From Molossus alvarezi (lineage: Eukaryota > Chordata > Mammalia > Chiroptera > Molossidae): a stretch of 64,000 bases of DNA. The position numbers and the translations under genes are program-made. Location of the stretch: positions 39,831,488 through 39,895,487 of the forward strand of contig CM073897.1 in the NCBI GenBank assembly GCA_037176705.1, in the 5' to 3' direction. A model generated the notes under the pieces. It did no database searches and had not been told where the DNA came from. It saw only the letters and a program-made list of their open reading frames with translations. Shown here piece after piece: positions 1 to 10,722 of this stretch (within the stretch, counting starts at the first letter, position 1; every line of letters starts with the position of its first letter).

Positions 1-998
1 TTTCTTCTAGAATTTTTATGGATTCATGAGTTACATTTAAGTATTCTATCCATTTTGAGTTTATTCTTGTTATGGTGTAAGTTGGTGTTCTAGCTTCATT
101 TTTTTTTTTTTTTTTTTGCAAGTAGCTGTCCAATTTTCCCAACACCATTTATTGAAGAGACTGTCTTTATTCCACTGTATGCTCTTGCCACCTTTGTCAA
201 ATATTAATTGAGCACATTGTCTTGGGTCAGTTTCTGGGTTCTCTATTCTGTTCCATTGATCTATCTGCTCATTCTGTGCCAGTACCATGCAGTTTTGATT
301 ACAGTGGCTTTGTAGTATAATCTGAAATCTGGTAATGTGATCCCTCCAACTTTGTTTTTCTTCTTCAAGCTTGCTATGACTATTTGGGGTCTTTTTTGGT
401 TCCATATAAACTTTTGGAGTGTATATTCTGCAGCTTTGGGGTTAAATGTTCTGTAAATATCAATGAAGTCCAAGGACTTTTGTCTAGTAAGGACTCTATG
501 TCCTTGTTAATTTTTTGTCTAGAAGATCTATCCAGTGGTGTCAGTGGCATGTTAAAGTCACCCACTATGATTGTGTTGATATTGATCTCCCCCTTGAAGT
601 CCTTCAGTTTTTTAATATATTTTGGTGCTCCCATATTTGGTGCGTGCATGTTTACCAGGGTTATATCCTCTTGTTGGATTATGTATTGGATTATATGTTG
701 GATTATATATTATGTAGTGACCTTCTCTGTCTCTATTATGCTCCTTGTTTTGAAGTCTATCTTGTCAGATGTGAGTATTGCTACACCAGCTTTTTTTTCA
801 TTTCCATTTGCTTAAAAAAATTTTTTTCTGTTTCTTCACTTTCATTCTGTGTGAGTCTTTTGTTGTGAGGGTCTGTTGTTGAGAGCATATATATGGGTCC
901 TGTTTTCTTATCCAATCAGCTACCCTATGTCTTTTGATTGGAGCATTTAAGCCATTTACATTTGAGGTAATTATTGACAGATAGTTATTAGTTGCCAT
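1..998 (-). pseudogene. L1 ORF2 relic: endonuclease joined to post-RT region
   Basis: Translation from 998 downward gives the L1 endonuclease start (SIITSNVNGLNAPIKRHRV), then after a frameshift APNMGAPKYIK and the conserved block VGDFNMPLTPLDRSSRQKI (about 640-500). At about 420 the frame passes from [13 protein letters not shown] directly into [11 protein letters not shown], which normally lies C-terminal to the reverse transcriptase. The whole RT domain is therefore missing, on the order of 600 codons by family knowledge. Another frameshift near 270-285 moves the continuation ([27 protein letters not shown]) to a second frame. The intact family member is an endonuclease/reverse transcriptase that copies L1 RNA into nicked chromosomal DNA. 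This copy cannot do so. Confidence 0.9.
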
Positions 999-1059
999 TT
1001 TAATTTTATGCCTGTGCCCCCCCCCCCCATTTTCTATTTCTTTTTCTTACAACAGTCCC

Positions 1060-1098
1060 TTCAGCATTCTTGCAATGCTGGTTTAGTGGTGGTAAATT

Positions 1099-1130
<32 letters not shown>

Positions 1131-1906
1131 CTGTGAAGCTCTTTATTTCTCCTTCAATTTTGAATGATAGCCTGTTGGATAGAGTAGTCTTGGATTCAGA
1201 CCCTTGCCTTGCATTACTTTGTACACTTCATGCCACTCCCTTCTGGCCTGCAGCATTTCTATTGAGAAGTCAGCTGACAGTCTAATGGGAGCTCCCTTGT
1301 AGGTAACTTTGTCTCTCTCTTGCTTCCTTTAAGATTTTTTCTTTGTCTTTAATGTTTGCCATGTTTATTATGATGTGTCTGTGGGTCTTCTGGGGTTCAT
1401 CTTGCTTGGGACTCCCTGTGTTTCTTGGACTTGTGTGACTTTTTCCTTCACCAATTTAGGGAAGTGTTCTGTCAGTATTTCTTCAAACAGGTTTTCTATT
1501 CCTTTCTCTGATTCTTCTCCTTCCGGTATCCCTATAATGCAAATGTTTTTGTTTTGTATTGTCCCACAGCTCCCTTAAACTTTCCTCCTGCTTTTTGATC
1601 TTTTTTTTCCATTTGCTGCTCTATTTGAGTGTTTTTCTCTACCTTGTCTTCTAAGTCACTGATTCAGTCTTCAGCTTCTTCTAATCTACTATTAAATCCT
1701 TCTAAGGTATTTTTCATAACAGCTATGTCATTCTTCATTTCTTCTTGATTTATATGCATAGCTTCTACCTCTTTTTTTAAGCTGAAGCAGTTCCCAGTGA
1801 GCTCTTCATAATTCTTATTAAGTTGCTTGTAGTTCTCACCAAATTGTTTGTGTACCCTTAAAATAATTGCTTTGAATTCTTTATCTGACAAGTTGCTGTC
1901 TTCCAT
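1060..1906 (-). pseudogene. L1 ORF1 relic (RNA-binding chaperone protein)
   Basis: The minus strand at 1906-1667 encodes an 80-residue coiled-coil segment (NLSDKEFKAIILRVHKQFG, then heptad-like Glu/Lys/Asn-rich sequence) resembling the N-terminal and coiled-coil part of L1 ORF1p. Further down (about 1330-1060) broken frames carry the C-terminal pattern ITADFS-like, QARREWHE-like and TSIARMLKG-like, with stops and frameshifts between. A homopurine/homopyrimidine run of about 28 T at 1101-1128 interrupts the C-terminal end. ORF1p normally trimerises and coats L1 RNA. No intact frame remains. Plus-strand frames here are shadows. Confidence 0.8.
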
Positions 1907-3172
1907 TTCCAGTAGTTAACTTTTCTGGTGATTCCTCTTTTTCTTTCCTTTGGGTGTTGTTTCTTTATCTCCCCATTTTAGCCGTCTGGTAGCTCTAGAC
2001 CTGCTGAGGGATGATTGGATGAGTAGGCAGCTCACTGTATATCAAATAAGGCTACTGTGCCTCCCAGACTGTTTTGTTGCCTGTTGCCTCTTGCCTGCTG
2101 TGGATCCTGGAGGACTGACTACTGGGGGCTGGTATTGGTGTGACCTGATAGGTGCTGCTGCTGGATCACGTGGGCCCTCTAGAGCTGTGTTCCCAGCTGG
2201 TCGCTGGTGCCACCTGTAGCTGTGTAGCTCTGGCCCTGTTGGAGCCATGCTCCCTGCCCATACTGTGGGCAGCTGGATTGCACAGTCCCTTTGGAGACCT
2301 GACTCCACACCTATCTTGTGGGTATCTGGGTTGCACAGGCCTCTCTGGTACCCCAGCACCCCATAGGTCCTGTGGGCAGCTGGATTTCTCAGTCCCTTTG
2401 GAGACCCAGCTCTAAGCCTATCTTGTGGGCTGCTGGGTCGCACAGGCCTCTCTGGTGCCTCAGCACCCAGCAGGTCCTGTGGGCAGGCAGCTGGATCGTA
2501 CCAGTCCCTCTCAGGCTTCGGCTTCCCACAGCTCTTGTGGACTGATGGTTCACACAGGCCTCTGTGGAGCCCCAGGTCCCACAGCTGGTGGCTGGGGAGT
2601 GCTGATGCCCTGTGGGGCTCAGCTCCTGCTCAACCTTTGCTGTAGTTTTGGGGGATGGGTCTCAGCTGCTGGTCTGTGCTTCTGTTGCCTGGGGATAGAT
2701 CTGCTCCCTAGCCTCTGTTGCTGGGGGTATATCTTGAATCTGATCAGGCTGCTTCTGTCAGGGATGGTGATGGGCTCCAGGCTTTCTGAGTTTCTGCAAC
2801 CGGCACATTGGCAGATCCACTACTGTGTACTGGTCAGTGTTGACACAGGGTGTCCACTGGTCTGATGGTGCCAGGTGCATTGGTGGGCTCAGGTTGCTGG
2901 GCCCTAGCTGCTCCCACTGCCTCCTCCCAGGGAAGACCTGGGATCTTCCAAAATGGTGGGACCTCCCTGCAGCACAGGGTGAAGTGCCCTGGAGAGCCAC
3001 TTACCAAGGTAGCCAGCTGCTGCCGTTTACAGCACAGGAATCTTCTGGTCCCAGGCTCTGCACTGCTCAAGTTTGGTCATCCAACTTCATGTCCACTCAC
3101 ACCCTCTCACACACTAGTTCACTCTCTCATGTACTCACCTTCCCTCCGGTCCTACCCGCCACCATCTTTTCT
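1907..3172 (-). promoter_or_regulatory. L1 5' UTR / internal promoter region
   Basis: GC-rich non-coding stretch between ORF1 and the L1 5' terminus. The plus-strand motif CCATCTT at 3162-3168 is a YY1-like site on the sense (minus) strand right at the element start, a position used by YY1 to set the L1 transcription start in primates. About 30 bases downstream in sense direction (3139-3131) lies AGGTGAGTAC, a near-perfect splice donor. The region also holds 53/107-bp tandem units. Promoter activity is inferred from position only. Confidence 0.65.
2264..2584. repeat. 107-bp tandem units (dimers of about 53 bp) inside the L1 5' UTR
   Basis: The phrase TGTGGGCAGCTGGAT recurs at 2264, 2371 and 2478, exactly 107 bases apart. 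Units 1 and 2 are about 80-85% identical by eye, unit 3 is more diverged and carries an extra GGCA. Inside each unit a second TGTGGG..CTGG start occurs at 2317, 2424 and 2536, so the basic monomer is about 53-54 bp and the 107-bp unit is a dimer. A degenerate further unit may precede it (about 2157-2263). Monomeric 5' UTRs are known in other mammalian L1 lineages. Confidence 0.8.
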
Positions 3173-4340
3173 AGGAACTTATATTGATTTTCTTAGAATA
3201 CACATCCTTTTAAATTTTTGACTTTATTTTAAATATTTTGTAATCTTCATTTCCCAAATGAAGCCAATGGTAGTAATATAGAGACTTAAATTTTTCTCAG
3301 GATCTGAGAAATACTCTTAAATCTTCTACCTAAACATTTTAATTCTTAGCAAACCCTGTCTCCATTAACATCTGGAAGGCAGTTAGCTGTGTGCAACTAC
3401 CATAGAAATTCATCTGATGTGGCTCTGCTAGACTAAGGTGGAATATTTTCTCACTTCCTACTGCTTTTTTTTTGTCACTAAAACCACCACCAACATCATA
3501 ATCACCAACAGTGTTCTGATTTTAATTTATCCCAAGTCTCTAAGCTAATGGAATACTAAAATGAAGTATCGTCCTTTCTTCTTTTCTGCAAGAAGGGTTA
3601 ATCTCTTTCATCAGGCAGAGTACAAGTAGACCACCACACTATCAAATTCATACCATCATTTTCCTCATTTTGTCAATAGTTGTCAGTCGTTTTCTTTTCA
3701 TGCATCATCTTAGAACAATTAGTAAAAATTTAAATTTGAAGTCGAATGATGTGTTATAGGCTGAGGGTTAGTTGCCATTTTATATTAGATGCAAAACCAT
3801 TGCTTTTACATCAAATTGCCTGAATCCCATAGTCACAGGTACCTACCAATTCCGAGAAGAAAATTATTCTCAAGGTAGTTAAAGTGAACTAAAAGGAGAT
3901 TTAGTGGGCAGAACACTGAAGGAGGAAGTAAGAGCACCATTTTCTTATTGTAGTTCTCAGCTGACTTTTCACAAATCGTCTCCCATTTTCATGGCTCAGA
4001 TTCTTACTCGCTCCATGAGTGCATTAGGCTCAGTTATTAAATTTCATTCATGTTCTAGCTCTTTGAACTTAGTTGTTTTTTTTATTTTTATATTTTTACT
4101 TGCACTTAAAAAAGTTCAGGGAAAAATGATATACTTGTTTTAAGTGTTAGATCTTTTGAAAGGCAGGTTGTAAAGAAAACTCACATAACATTAACCACTA
4201 CTACCTATTAAAGAAGAGGACTGTTGACTGTTGTCCAAGGGTCTCCCAGATACAGTCATATTATCAAGCCATGATTAAAACAAGTATAAATTGTATTGAG
4301 AGGAACCAATAAATCTATATTTATTTCTTTAGAGCTTTGT
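3173..4340. other. no recognisable gene or repeat
   Basis: AT-rich sequence with ordinary composition. An open frame of 79 codons at 3904-4143 has no start context, splice signals or family resemblance and is not called. Confidence 0.5.
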
Positions 4341-4601
4341 TCTCTTTAACTTTTTTAAAAAAATTTTTATCCTCACCAGAGGACATTTTTCCATTTTTTG
4401 TTCAGATAGAGTGGGAAGGAGAGAGAGGAAGAAAGAGAGAAACACGATGTGAAAGGGACACATTGAGTGGCTGCCTCCCGTATGACCCGACCAGGCTGAG
4501 GACAAACTGCAACTGAGGTACGTGCCCTTAGCGGGAACCGAACCCTGGTCTCTCTGGACCGCGGGCTGACGCTCTAACTGCTGAGCCAAACCGGCCAGGG
4601 C
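4341..4601 (-). mobile_element. Ves-type SINE (subtype with GGTTAGAGC-like head)
   Basis: Minus-strand reading gives GCCCTGGCCGGTTTGGCTCA at the head (4601 down), B-box-like GGTTCGGTTCCCGC, a CT-rich part and a tail with GTCCTCTGGTGAGGAT before an A-run. tRNA-derived, transcribed by Pol III when active. No clear TSD seen. Confidence 0.9.
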
Positions 4602-4802
4602 TCCTTATTTAACTATTTTATTAAAATAGATGAATTTATTCTTTTAGGAGAAAAATGTTTATATGTATAATCTTCTTTTAACTATGTCTAGAGCTTAAAG
4701 CAGAGTCTCCTGTGATCGTGATACCCATTAGCCTAGCATTCATATATTATCATTATAGATTTGAAATTGAATAGCACATACTTAATAATTCACTTAATTT
4801 TT

Positions 4803-5240
4803 TAAATATTTATTAAGTTCATACTATGTCCCTGCCCAGCATTAGCCTCCAAAGATACAGAGATAAAAAAGAGGCAACTTCTGGCCCTGGCCTGAGTGGC
4901 TCAATTGGGTGGAGCATGCCTCACGCACTGGAAAGTTGTAGGTTAGATTTTTAATCAGGGCACATACCTAGGTTGCCAGTTCAATCCCTTGTTGGGGTGC
5001 AAGGGGAGGCAACTGACTGATATATCTCTGTCACATCAATATTTCTCTCTGTCTCTCTCCCTCTCTCCTTTCTTCCTCTCTAAAATCAATGATAATAATA
5101 ATCATTATCATAAAGATACAACTTCTGTTCTTAAGGAGCCCAAAAGCTAAAGAGAAAAACAGAAGACAGCTAAGATATCTGTTAGATGGTGTGACAAGTA
5201 CATTGTAGGTCATTCAAGGGAGAGGGAGTAACACCAGTAT
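4803..5240 (-). repeat. ancient L2-type LINE fragment, split by a SINE
   Basis: The plus strand reads like the reverse complement of an L2 3' end: TATTTATTAAGTTCATACTATGTCC-like opening, then a GATACAGAGATAAAAAAGAGG-like phrase, then AAGGAGCCCAAAAGCTA after the SINE. Divergence is high, so class is likely but subfamily unknown. Confidence 0.5.
4884..5118 (+). mobile_element. tRNA-derived SINE, variant head (GCCTGAGTGGCTCAATTGG)
   Basis: Head GCCCTGGCCTGAGTGGCTCA, inner GGCACATACCTAGGTTGC, TC-rich tract and ATCAATGATAATAAT tail. The direct repeat CAACTTCTG flanks it (4875-4883 and 5119-5127), giving exact ends. The A-box/B-box half differs from the common Ves copies, suggesting a separate subfamily. 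Confidence 0.85.
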
Positions 5241-5589
5241 GCCATAGTAAGGCACAGTCTGAGACCCACTGATAGTTTAGGACAGAACACCGGAAGAGTG
5301 GAAATATCAGTCAAGACCTTGAGTACTATTATAAGGAGTTACAACATTTTTTAAAAAACAGAAATAAAGGTTAACTGCTTTTAATTGGAAAAGTAGTAGT
5401 TCTGGTCAAAACATTTCAGATCTATGAGTTTCAGTTGTGTCTACTTGAACAGCAGTCTGACTAGCAGACGTGGTCAGATGTGCATGTGGGGATGCACTGA
5501 TGCAATGCCAGCCTTAACCTAAAGAGATTATATTCTGGCTTCATGAAGATTGTTTATAAAAAGTAAATGTATAAACTCCTTAATCATGC

Positions 5590-5706
5590 TATACTATGAG
5601 TTTCTTGAAGCCCAGAATTGTGTTTGACACGTATTTTTCATCCCCAAAACTACCACATTGCCTTAAACCTGATGATTAATACATATTTGAATATATGAAT
5701 AAGAAA
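5590..5706 (+). repeat. probable L2 3'-end fragment
   Basis: Plus strand shows the L2 3' pattern in decayed form: TTTCTTGAAGCCCAGAATTG ... ACATATTTGAATATATGAATAAG. Confidence 0.4.
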
Positions 5707-7310
5707 ACATAAGATACAATAAGAATCATTTAGAATTCTATAAGAAGTTAGTTTCAGCAAGTTGCTTTTGTCCTATATTCTATTTCATATTCACTGGAAA
5801 GCTCTGTGCCTCTGTTAGCATAGCATTTGTTTTTGTCACATGGTTTATCAATGTTGCTAATGAGCTGCTAATTAGCTGCCAATTTTTGTGCAATTTACAA
5901 GGAAAAAGCAGAGAAGGACTGTTCAAAGGAGTATGCCTCAATGATCTTGCCTATTTGTTTTATCTGCCCATGATTCTGTAATACAGAAATGTTGTACATA
6001 AAGTTATCACAGGCTAATTGATTATGGCTGTGAATAGATTATGACTTCATTAAAAATTATTGGTGTAGTATCATACAAGTATTCTTTATCTTTTATAAAG
6101 GCAGAATATTAGCTAAGGAGGTCCTAAGTTAGCATAGCATCACTTAATATAATGGGAAATATATACATATCCCCATACACAATATTGTTTAAGTTGTAGT
6201 TTGGTATTTACTAATTGTAGGATATGTCTATTTGCTTCCCATTTCTGATTTCATCTGTAAAAAGGGAATAATGCTCATGTCTGATGGTTTTTCATGATGA
6301 TAAACTAGAAATGGGCTTTAGCAGAATCCTTGCACATTTAAGGTTCTTAAAAATATTGTTTTCCTTTTATTCCCCTCCTATAAGATGAATCATACTGTAT
6401 TTTCCTGAATCATGTACTCAATTCAATGATTAACCTCATGTGTTACTACCTAAGTATGGCTTGTGTTTTTCTCATGTTGATTTCCTCAAATAAAGTTTAG
6501 GATATGCCTGCATATTCCCATTTTTTTTCTAAATTTTATGACTCTAATTTATCCAATTCATTTCATGAATCTCTGCCTTATTAAAGGTGTCCACTTTTTA
6601 TAATCAAAGCATGTATTATACCATTTAGCTGTTGATGCATACTCCCTGTAATTTAATGATTTACTCTAATACAGTCCAAAGTAAATTTTAAATTCGTGTA
6701 GTGAGAGACCAATTCTATTACAGCTTCTTTCTCTTCTTTTCAAATTGCTGGGTAAGCTTTAAATTGCTTAAAGATTGTGATTACTTATTTAGAGTACTCA
6801 TTGAACTTAAAGTAGACTAAGACAGATAATCAAGGTTGCAAAATACTCCATTTGTCACTATGCATTTCTAAGCCCCTTTCATTTTGACTAGGCCATTTGT
6901 GTGTTTGGCCAATGAACTCAGAAATGAGTATTGGGTTTCACTTCTGGCTTGAGGCAGTGACATATGCAATTTTGAGTTTCCAAAGTGTCCCTTTGCCTAC
7001 CTTGATAATTGAAAAGCTGCAAGTTCCCGATGGTGTATCTACAGGGTGGTAGAATCTCAGTAGGGTTCCCTTAACATCCACATGGAACAAGATTTTGTTC
7101 TCATTTTCCCTATCCCTTCTGACCCTCAGTGGACACGTATGTGAGTGATCCAGAAGTATTTATTGTATTAACTAACTGAGATTTAGAGTCTGATTTTTTA
7201 CTGGATCATAACTTAGTCTTTTCAAATTAATACCTTTCTAAAACATGCTTTTCTTCCACAGGGGATAAAATCAATCCCTCTATTATTTCTGACAAATATG
7301 TTGGTGTAAA
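5707..7310. other. no recognisable gene or repeat
   Basis: AT-rich single-copy-looking sequence. No frame of note on either strand and no known repeat pattern recognised. Confidence 0.5.
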
Positions 7311-7324
7311 AAACTAATAAGTTA

Positions 7325-7514
7325 GCCCAGCTTATGTGGCTCAGTGGTTGAGCATCGACCCATGCACCAAGAGGTCGCCAGTTCAATTCCTGGTCAGCGC
7401 AAATGCCCAGGTTGTGGGCCTGCTTTCCAGTGGGGGACATGCAAGAGGTGGCCAATCGATCTTCTCTCTCTCCCTCTCCCTTTCTCTCTCTCTAAAATCA
7501 ATAAAGAAAAAAAC
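7325..7514 (+). mobile_element. Ves SINE (GGTTGAGCATCGACCCATGC subtype)
   Basis: Near-complete copy: GTGGCTCAGTGGTTGAGC A-box region, GGTTGTGGGCCTGC, TC tract, CTAAAATCAATAAAGAAAAA tail. TSD AAACTAATAA at 7311-7320 and 7515-7524. Confidence 0.95.
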
Positions 7515-7684
7515 AAACTAATAACATAATAATTATTGATCAACAAAGGTTTTGATAAATACATGAACAAGTAAGATGATCTATATCCAAAAATAATACT
7601 TACACTATTGTTAGATAAACAGTGAGAGGATATTTGTCTGTTTGTTTTTAAATCTCCTGAATTACTTTAATATTTACTGTAGTA

Positions 7685-7815
7685 TTTTCCACTCAGCTCA
7701 TCATAATAATCACCTGAGGTATTTCTTAAACTATATAGTATCCTGGGTTCCATGTCAGACCTAAATAGTTAAAATTTGAGACATAATGTGTCTTTCTAAA
7801 AAGCACCTCAGGTTA
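7685..7815 (+). repeat. hAT-Charlie-type relic (MER20/MER5-like)
   Basis: Contains ATAATCACCTGAGGTATTTC and CCTGGGTTCCATGTCAGACC, matching the pattern ATCACCTGGG...CCCAGACC seen in these short non-autonomous DNA transposons. Confidence 0.4.
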
Positions 7816-8039
7816 ATCTTGTGATAAAGAAAATGTGAAAAATATTGTGTTATTCAGGGACAGAGGGTGGAGGTTAAGATTTGATGAATGAGTTGCTAAA
7901 ACAAAAGCACTTTGTGCAACCAGACTATAAACATGGTGCTAACTGTGGTATAAAAGTTCAGTTAAAGGGGACACTCACAAATTAATAAATCTTGGGTATA
8001 AAAATTACTATAACACCACTTTACAAAATATACAATTTA

Positions 8040-8190
8040 TATTTTAAAGTTTAAAATGCATTTTCACATATATTCCCTCAGATGATTTCTCTATGGTTAA
8101 GTAATATCTTCAGTTTATAGATGAGGAAACCTAGGCTCTGATACACTTTTGCTTCAAAGTCACATAGCAAAAAGACCTAATAAAGTGGCA
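8040..8190 (-). repeat. MIR SINE fragment
   Basis: Plus strand carries the reverse MIR core: TATAGATGAGGAAACCTAGG followed by AAAGTCACATAGC. Confidence 0.65.
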
Positions 8191-8407
8191 TTTTAATAGA
8201 AATTAAGGATAAGCAAGCTTTGAGGCAATAAAGAGGTCAGATCTTGGGAACAAAGTTACCCTAGTGTCAAAATCTTTACTCATGAACTTGGAAATATTCA
8301 GGGATAGTTAATTGTACTCTTTTCTCAAGTTGAACATTGTCTTTGTCTTGATCAAGGCTGGGACTTCTTCAGGTGGTGTTTGAGAGCTCACATTTTATAA
8401 AAGCAGT

Positions 8408-8885
8408 CTGTAGGGCGGTGAACATGAGCTCCAGAGACACACAGTTCATTTCTGGTTCTGTCCCTTAGTGGCTATGTGGTTTTGGCACTATTGCTTAACA
8501 TCTCTGTGCCTTGGTATTATGTAAAACAGTGATAATAATCAAACCTATATCCTTAAGTTGTAGTGAGGATTATTTGAGTAATAAATGTAAAGCACTCAGA
8601 AGAGTAACTGAGCCCGGCCGGTGTGGCTCAGTGGTTGAGCGTCAACCCATGCACCAAGAGGTCACCGGTTCAATTCCCGGTCAGGGCACAGGCCCAGGTT
8701 GTGGGCCTGATCCCCAATGAGGGGCATGCAGGAGGCAGCTGGTCAATCTTCTCTCTCATTGATGTTTCTATATCTCTTTTCCTCTCCCTTTCTCTCTCTC
8801 TGAAAATAATCAATAAGGAAAAATAATTTTTTTAAAAAAAGCATAACTGATATGTGGTACGTATTCAGTCAGTGTTGGTTCTTTC
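8408..8885 (+). repeat. MIR SINE, split by a Ves SINE
   Basis: Left part 8408-8611 shows GTGGCTATGTGGTTTTGGCA, CTTAACATCTCTGTGCCTTG, GTAGTGAGGATTATTTGAGT and GTAAAGCACTCAGAAGAGT, the MIR order. Right part after the SINE (8844-8885) continues with ATATGTGGTACGTATTCAGT. MIR is far older than the inserted SINE. Confidence 0.8.
8612..8842 (+). mobile_element. Ves SINE, well-preserved copy
   Basis: Head GCCCGGCCGGTGTGGCTCAG, B-box GGTTCAATTCC, GGTTGTGGGCCTGATCCCC, TC tract, then a long A-rich tail. TSD TAACTGA at about 8605-8611 and 8844-8850. One of the least diverged copies by eye, with both Pol III box motifs intact. Confidence 0.95.
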
Positions 8886-9039
8886 ATGGTAGGGGACATT
8901 ATCAGGCTCTAGAAAGCTCTTCTATTCGACAGAGAAATAAGAGGCACGGTTATGTTTCCTACATAGGGACTCATCCCTAATGCCATTTATAGCAGTTAAC
9001 TAAGTTCTGATGGGTCATGACAAGTCATGGGTGATGCAT

Positions 9040-9182
9040 GTTTCCAATCCTGACTGTGATTCAGACTCACCTGGAGGCTTCGCTGAAACAGGTGTCTGGG
9101 CTCCACCCCCAGGGTTTCCGATTCCCTAAGTCTGGGTGGTACTGATGCTGCTGGTTTGGGGCTACACCAGAGTCCAATCAGA
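9040..9182 (+). repeat. MER5A-like hAT relic
   Basis: Pattern TCACCTGGAGGCTTCGCTGA, GGGCTCCACCCCCAGGGTTT, CTAAGTCTGGGTGG, CTGATGCTGCTGGTTTGGGG matches MER5A in order. Confidence 0.75.
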
Positions 9183-10155
9183 TTATGGAAGGCCTTGGGA
9201 AGAAGTTTAAGGAATATGGGCTTTCTGTTGAGGTCTTAGGTAGCAACAGAAGGCAAAGAAATTAAATGAACACTCCCATGATATCGGTATTTTCCTGAAT
9301 GGTAAATACAGATTTGATTTCGGCATCCAGATTCTTAATGATCTTTTCTAAGCTTCTCTGTTATCTTTTACCTTCTCAGACAATCATTATCCTAATTTGT
9401 CATCTTTCTAGGACCCTGTATTACTGTCATATGCTTTGGTGTTTCTCCATCCTCAGGACAGCAATTTTTAAGTTTTAGTGAGAATAAGTGTCACCTAAGC
9501 AGTCGTTCAGTGCAGATATCCTAGACCTTGCTGACACATCTGACTCAAAGCTCTGGCAGAGATGCCAGGACCCTACCTTTCCTGGTGCATCCACTTTGAT
9601 TTAATTTAGGAGATTTGTGAACAACGCATGAGAAATGCTGCAGGTTTGTGCTCAAATTCCACCTCCTCTTGAAGCAAAGCTAACTGTTGCTTTTTTTTTT
9701 TTTTTCATTTTTAAAATGTAATTTTTATTTTCAGGTGACCTTTCAGTCCCATTTGTTACATTTCATTAAAGTCTGCTTGGTCGACTTCTTTTTCCAATTT
9801 CAGCATTTGGTATTAGGCATTTATAGAAAAGTGACTCGAAAGCAATTTAACCACAAGCTCAGCCAAATTAATTTACGGAGAGTTTAGTAAACAGCCTTTG
9901 CTTTCTGTACTTAAGTGATCAATTTCAACACCTGCTTTTCCTTCCAGATGGAGTTAATTAACATTAAAATTATTGCCTATAGCACAGGCTTTTTTTTTTT
10001 GTTTTTTGTTTTTTTTTTTTGATAACTCACAGCCCTCCAGCTGCATCCAGGTTCCTACATTTCTGAAAAGTAAAACAACAATCATCTCTATGAAAAGCAT
10101 ATATATCATTGAACTATTTGAAGATATGCACATAAGTAATATCTTGCAGGAAAAA
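9183..10155. other. no recognisable gene; poly-T tracts
   Basis: Contains T-runs at about 9690-9704 and 9989-10020. The short frames here are low-complexity artefacts. Confidence 0.5.
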
Positions 10156-10159
10156 AATA

Positions 10160-10372
10160 CTAACACATATGAAGTGGATACTAGATGCCAGGCTTCTTCA
10201 CATGGAAGATCTAACAGAATCCTCACAGCTATTTCATGAGTGATCTTATTGATCACCTATTTTACATATAAAGAAGCTGAAGATTAGAAAGGTTTTATAC
10301 CATTTTGGATGTTGCACGGTTAGTAAGTGGTAAAGCCAGAGGTTATGCTCTCTCCACCACACTAGTATTGTT
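10160..10372 (-). repeat. MIR SINE
   Basis: Reverse MIR pattern on plus strand: AGATGCCAGGCTTCTTCACA, AATCCTCACAGCTATTTCAT, TTTTACATATAAAGAAGCTG, GGTTAGTAAGTGGTAAAGCC. Confidence 0.75.
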
Positions 10373-10712
10373 TTGCAAACTGGGGGCAAGGAGAGACCAA
10401 AGAAAGAACCCAACCACTTCAGATTTGTAAGTGGCAGTTTTAATATGCAAGAGAATTTACATACTGTGACTTGTCCTTGGGGGCTGAAAGACAGTAGATC
10501 TCTGCACCCATCTCCCACAGTCTTAAAAGTTTACATAGAGGTCTTAACAGGGTTTAGTCACATATACAGTTCAGATGGCCTCAGCAACACATTATTCTCT
10601 TTAGGTTGCATCTTTGAAATGGCTCCAGCTTTGGGATTGGTGGGTGGAACATACATTCCAAATAAAGAGGACAGGGTCAGGAGGCTCCAACTGTCCAGCT
10701 TCTCATTTAACC
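10373..10712. other. no recognisable gene or repeat
   Basis: The 122-codon frame spanning part of this stretch ends inside the poly-T of the adjacent SINE, has no splice or family support and is not called. Confidence 0.45.
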
Positions 10713-10722
10713 AGAAGTCATG

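Larger units (their letters stand above)
1..3172 (-). mobile_element. LINE-1 retrotransposon, 5' end present, internally deleted, 3' end outside window
   Basis: Read on the minus strand this is an L1 in the order 5' UTR (3172-1907), ORF1 relic (1906-about 1060), short C-rich spacer, ORF2 endonuclease (998-420), then a jump to the post-RT part of ORF2 (419-1). Both ORFs carry frameshifts, so the copy is dead. The 5' terminus near 3168 begins with an AAGATGG motif typical of L1 5' ends. The 3' UTR and poly(A) lie left of the window, so no TSD can be checked. The 5' UTR is clearly more GC-rich than the AT-rich surroundings. Confidence 0.93.

Noticed and set aside
384..868. Plus-strand frames of 143 and 117 codons
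   Set aside because: They are the antisense of the L1 endonuclease region, which explains the sequence fully.
1017..1028. C12 homopolymer as a functional site
   Set aside because: Sits in the ORF1-ORF2 spacer of a dead L1 and is best explained by slippage.
2264..2584. CRISPR-like array from regularly spaced repeats
   Set aside because: Units are contiguous without spacers, diverged, and lie in a mammalian L1 5' UTR.
1950..3221. Several overlapping 75-146 codon frames on both strands
   Set aside because: They fall in the GC-rich tandem-repeated L1 5' UTR, where stops are rare by composition.
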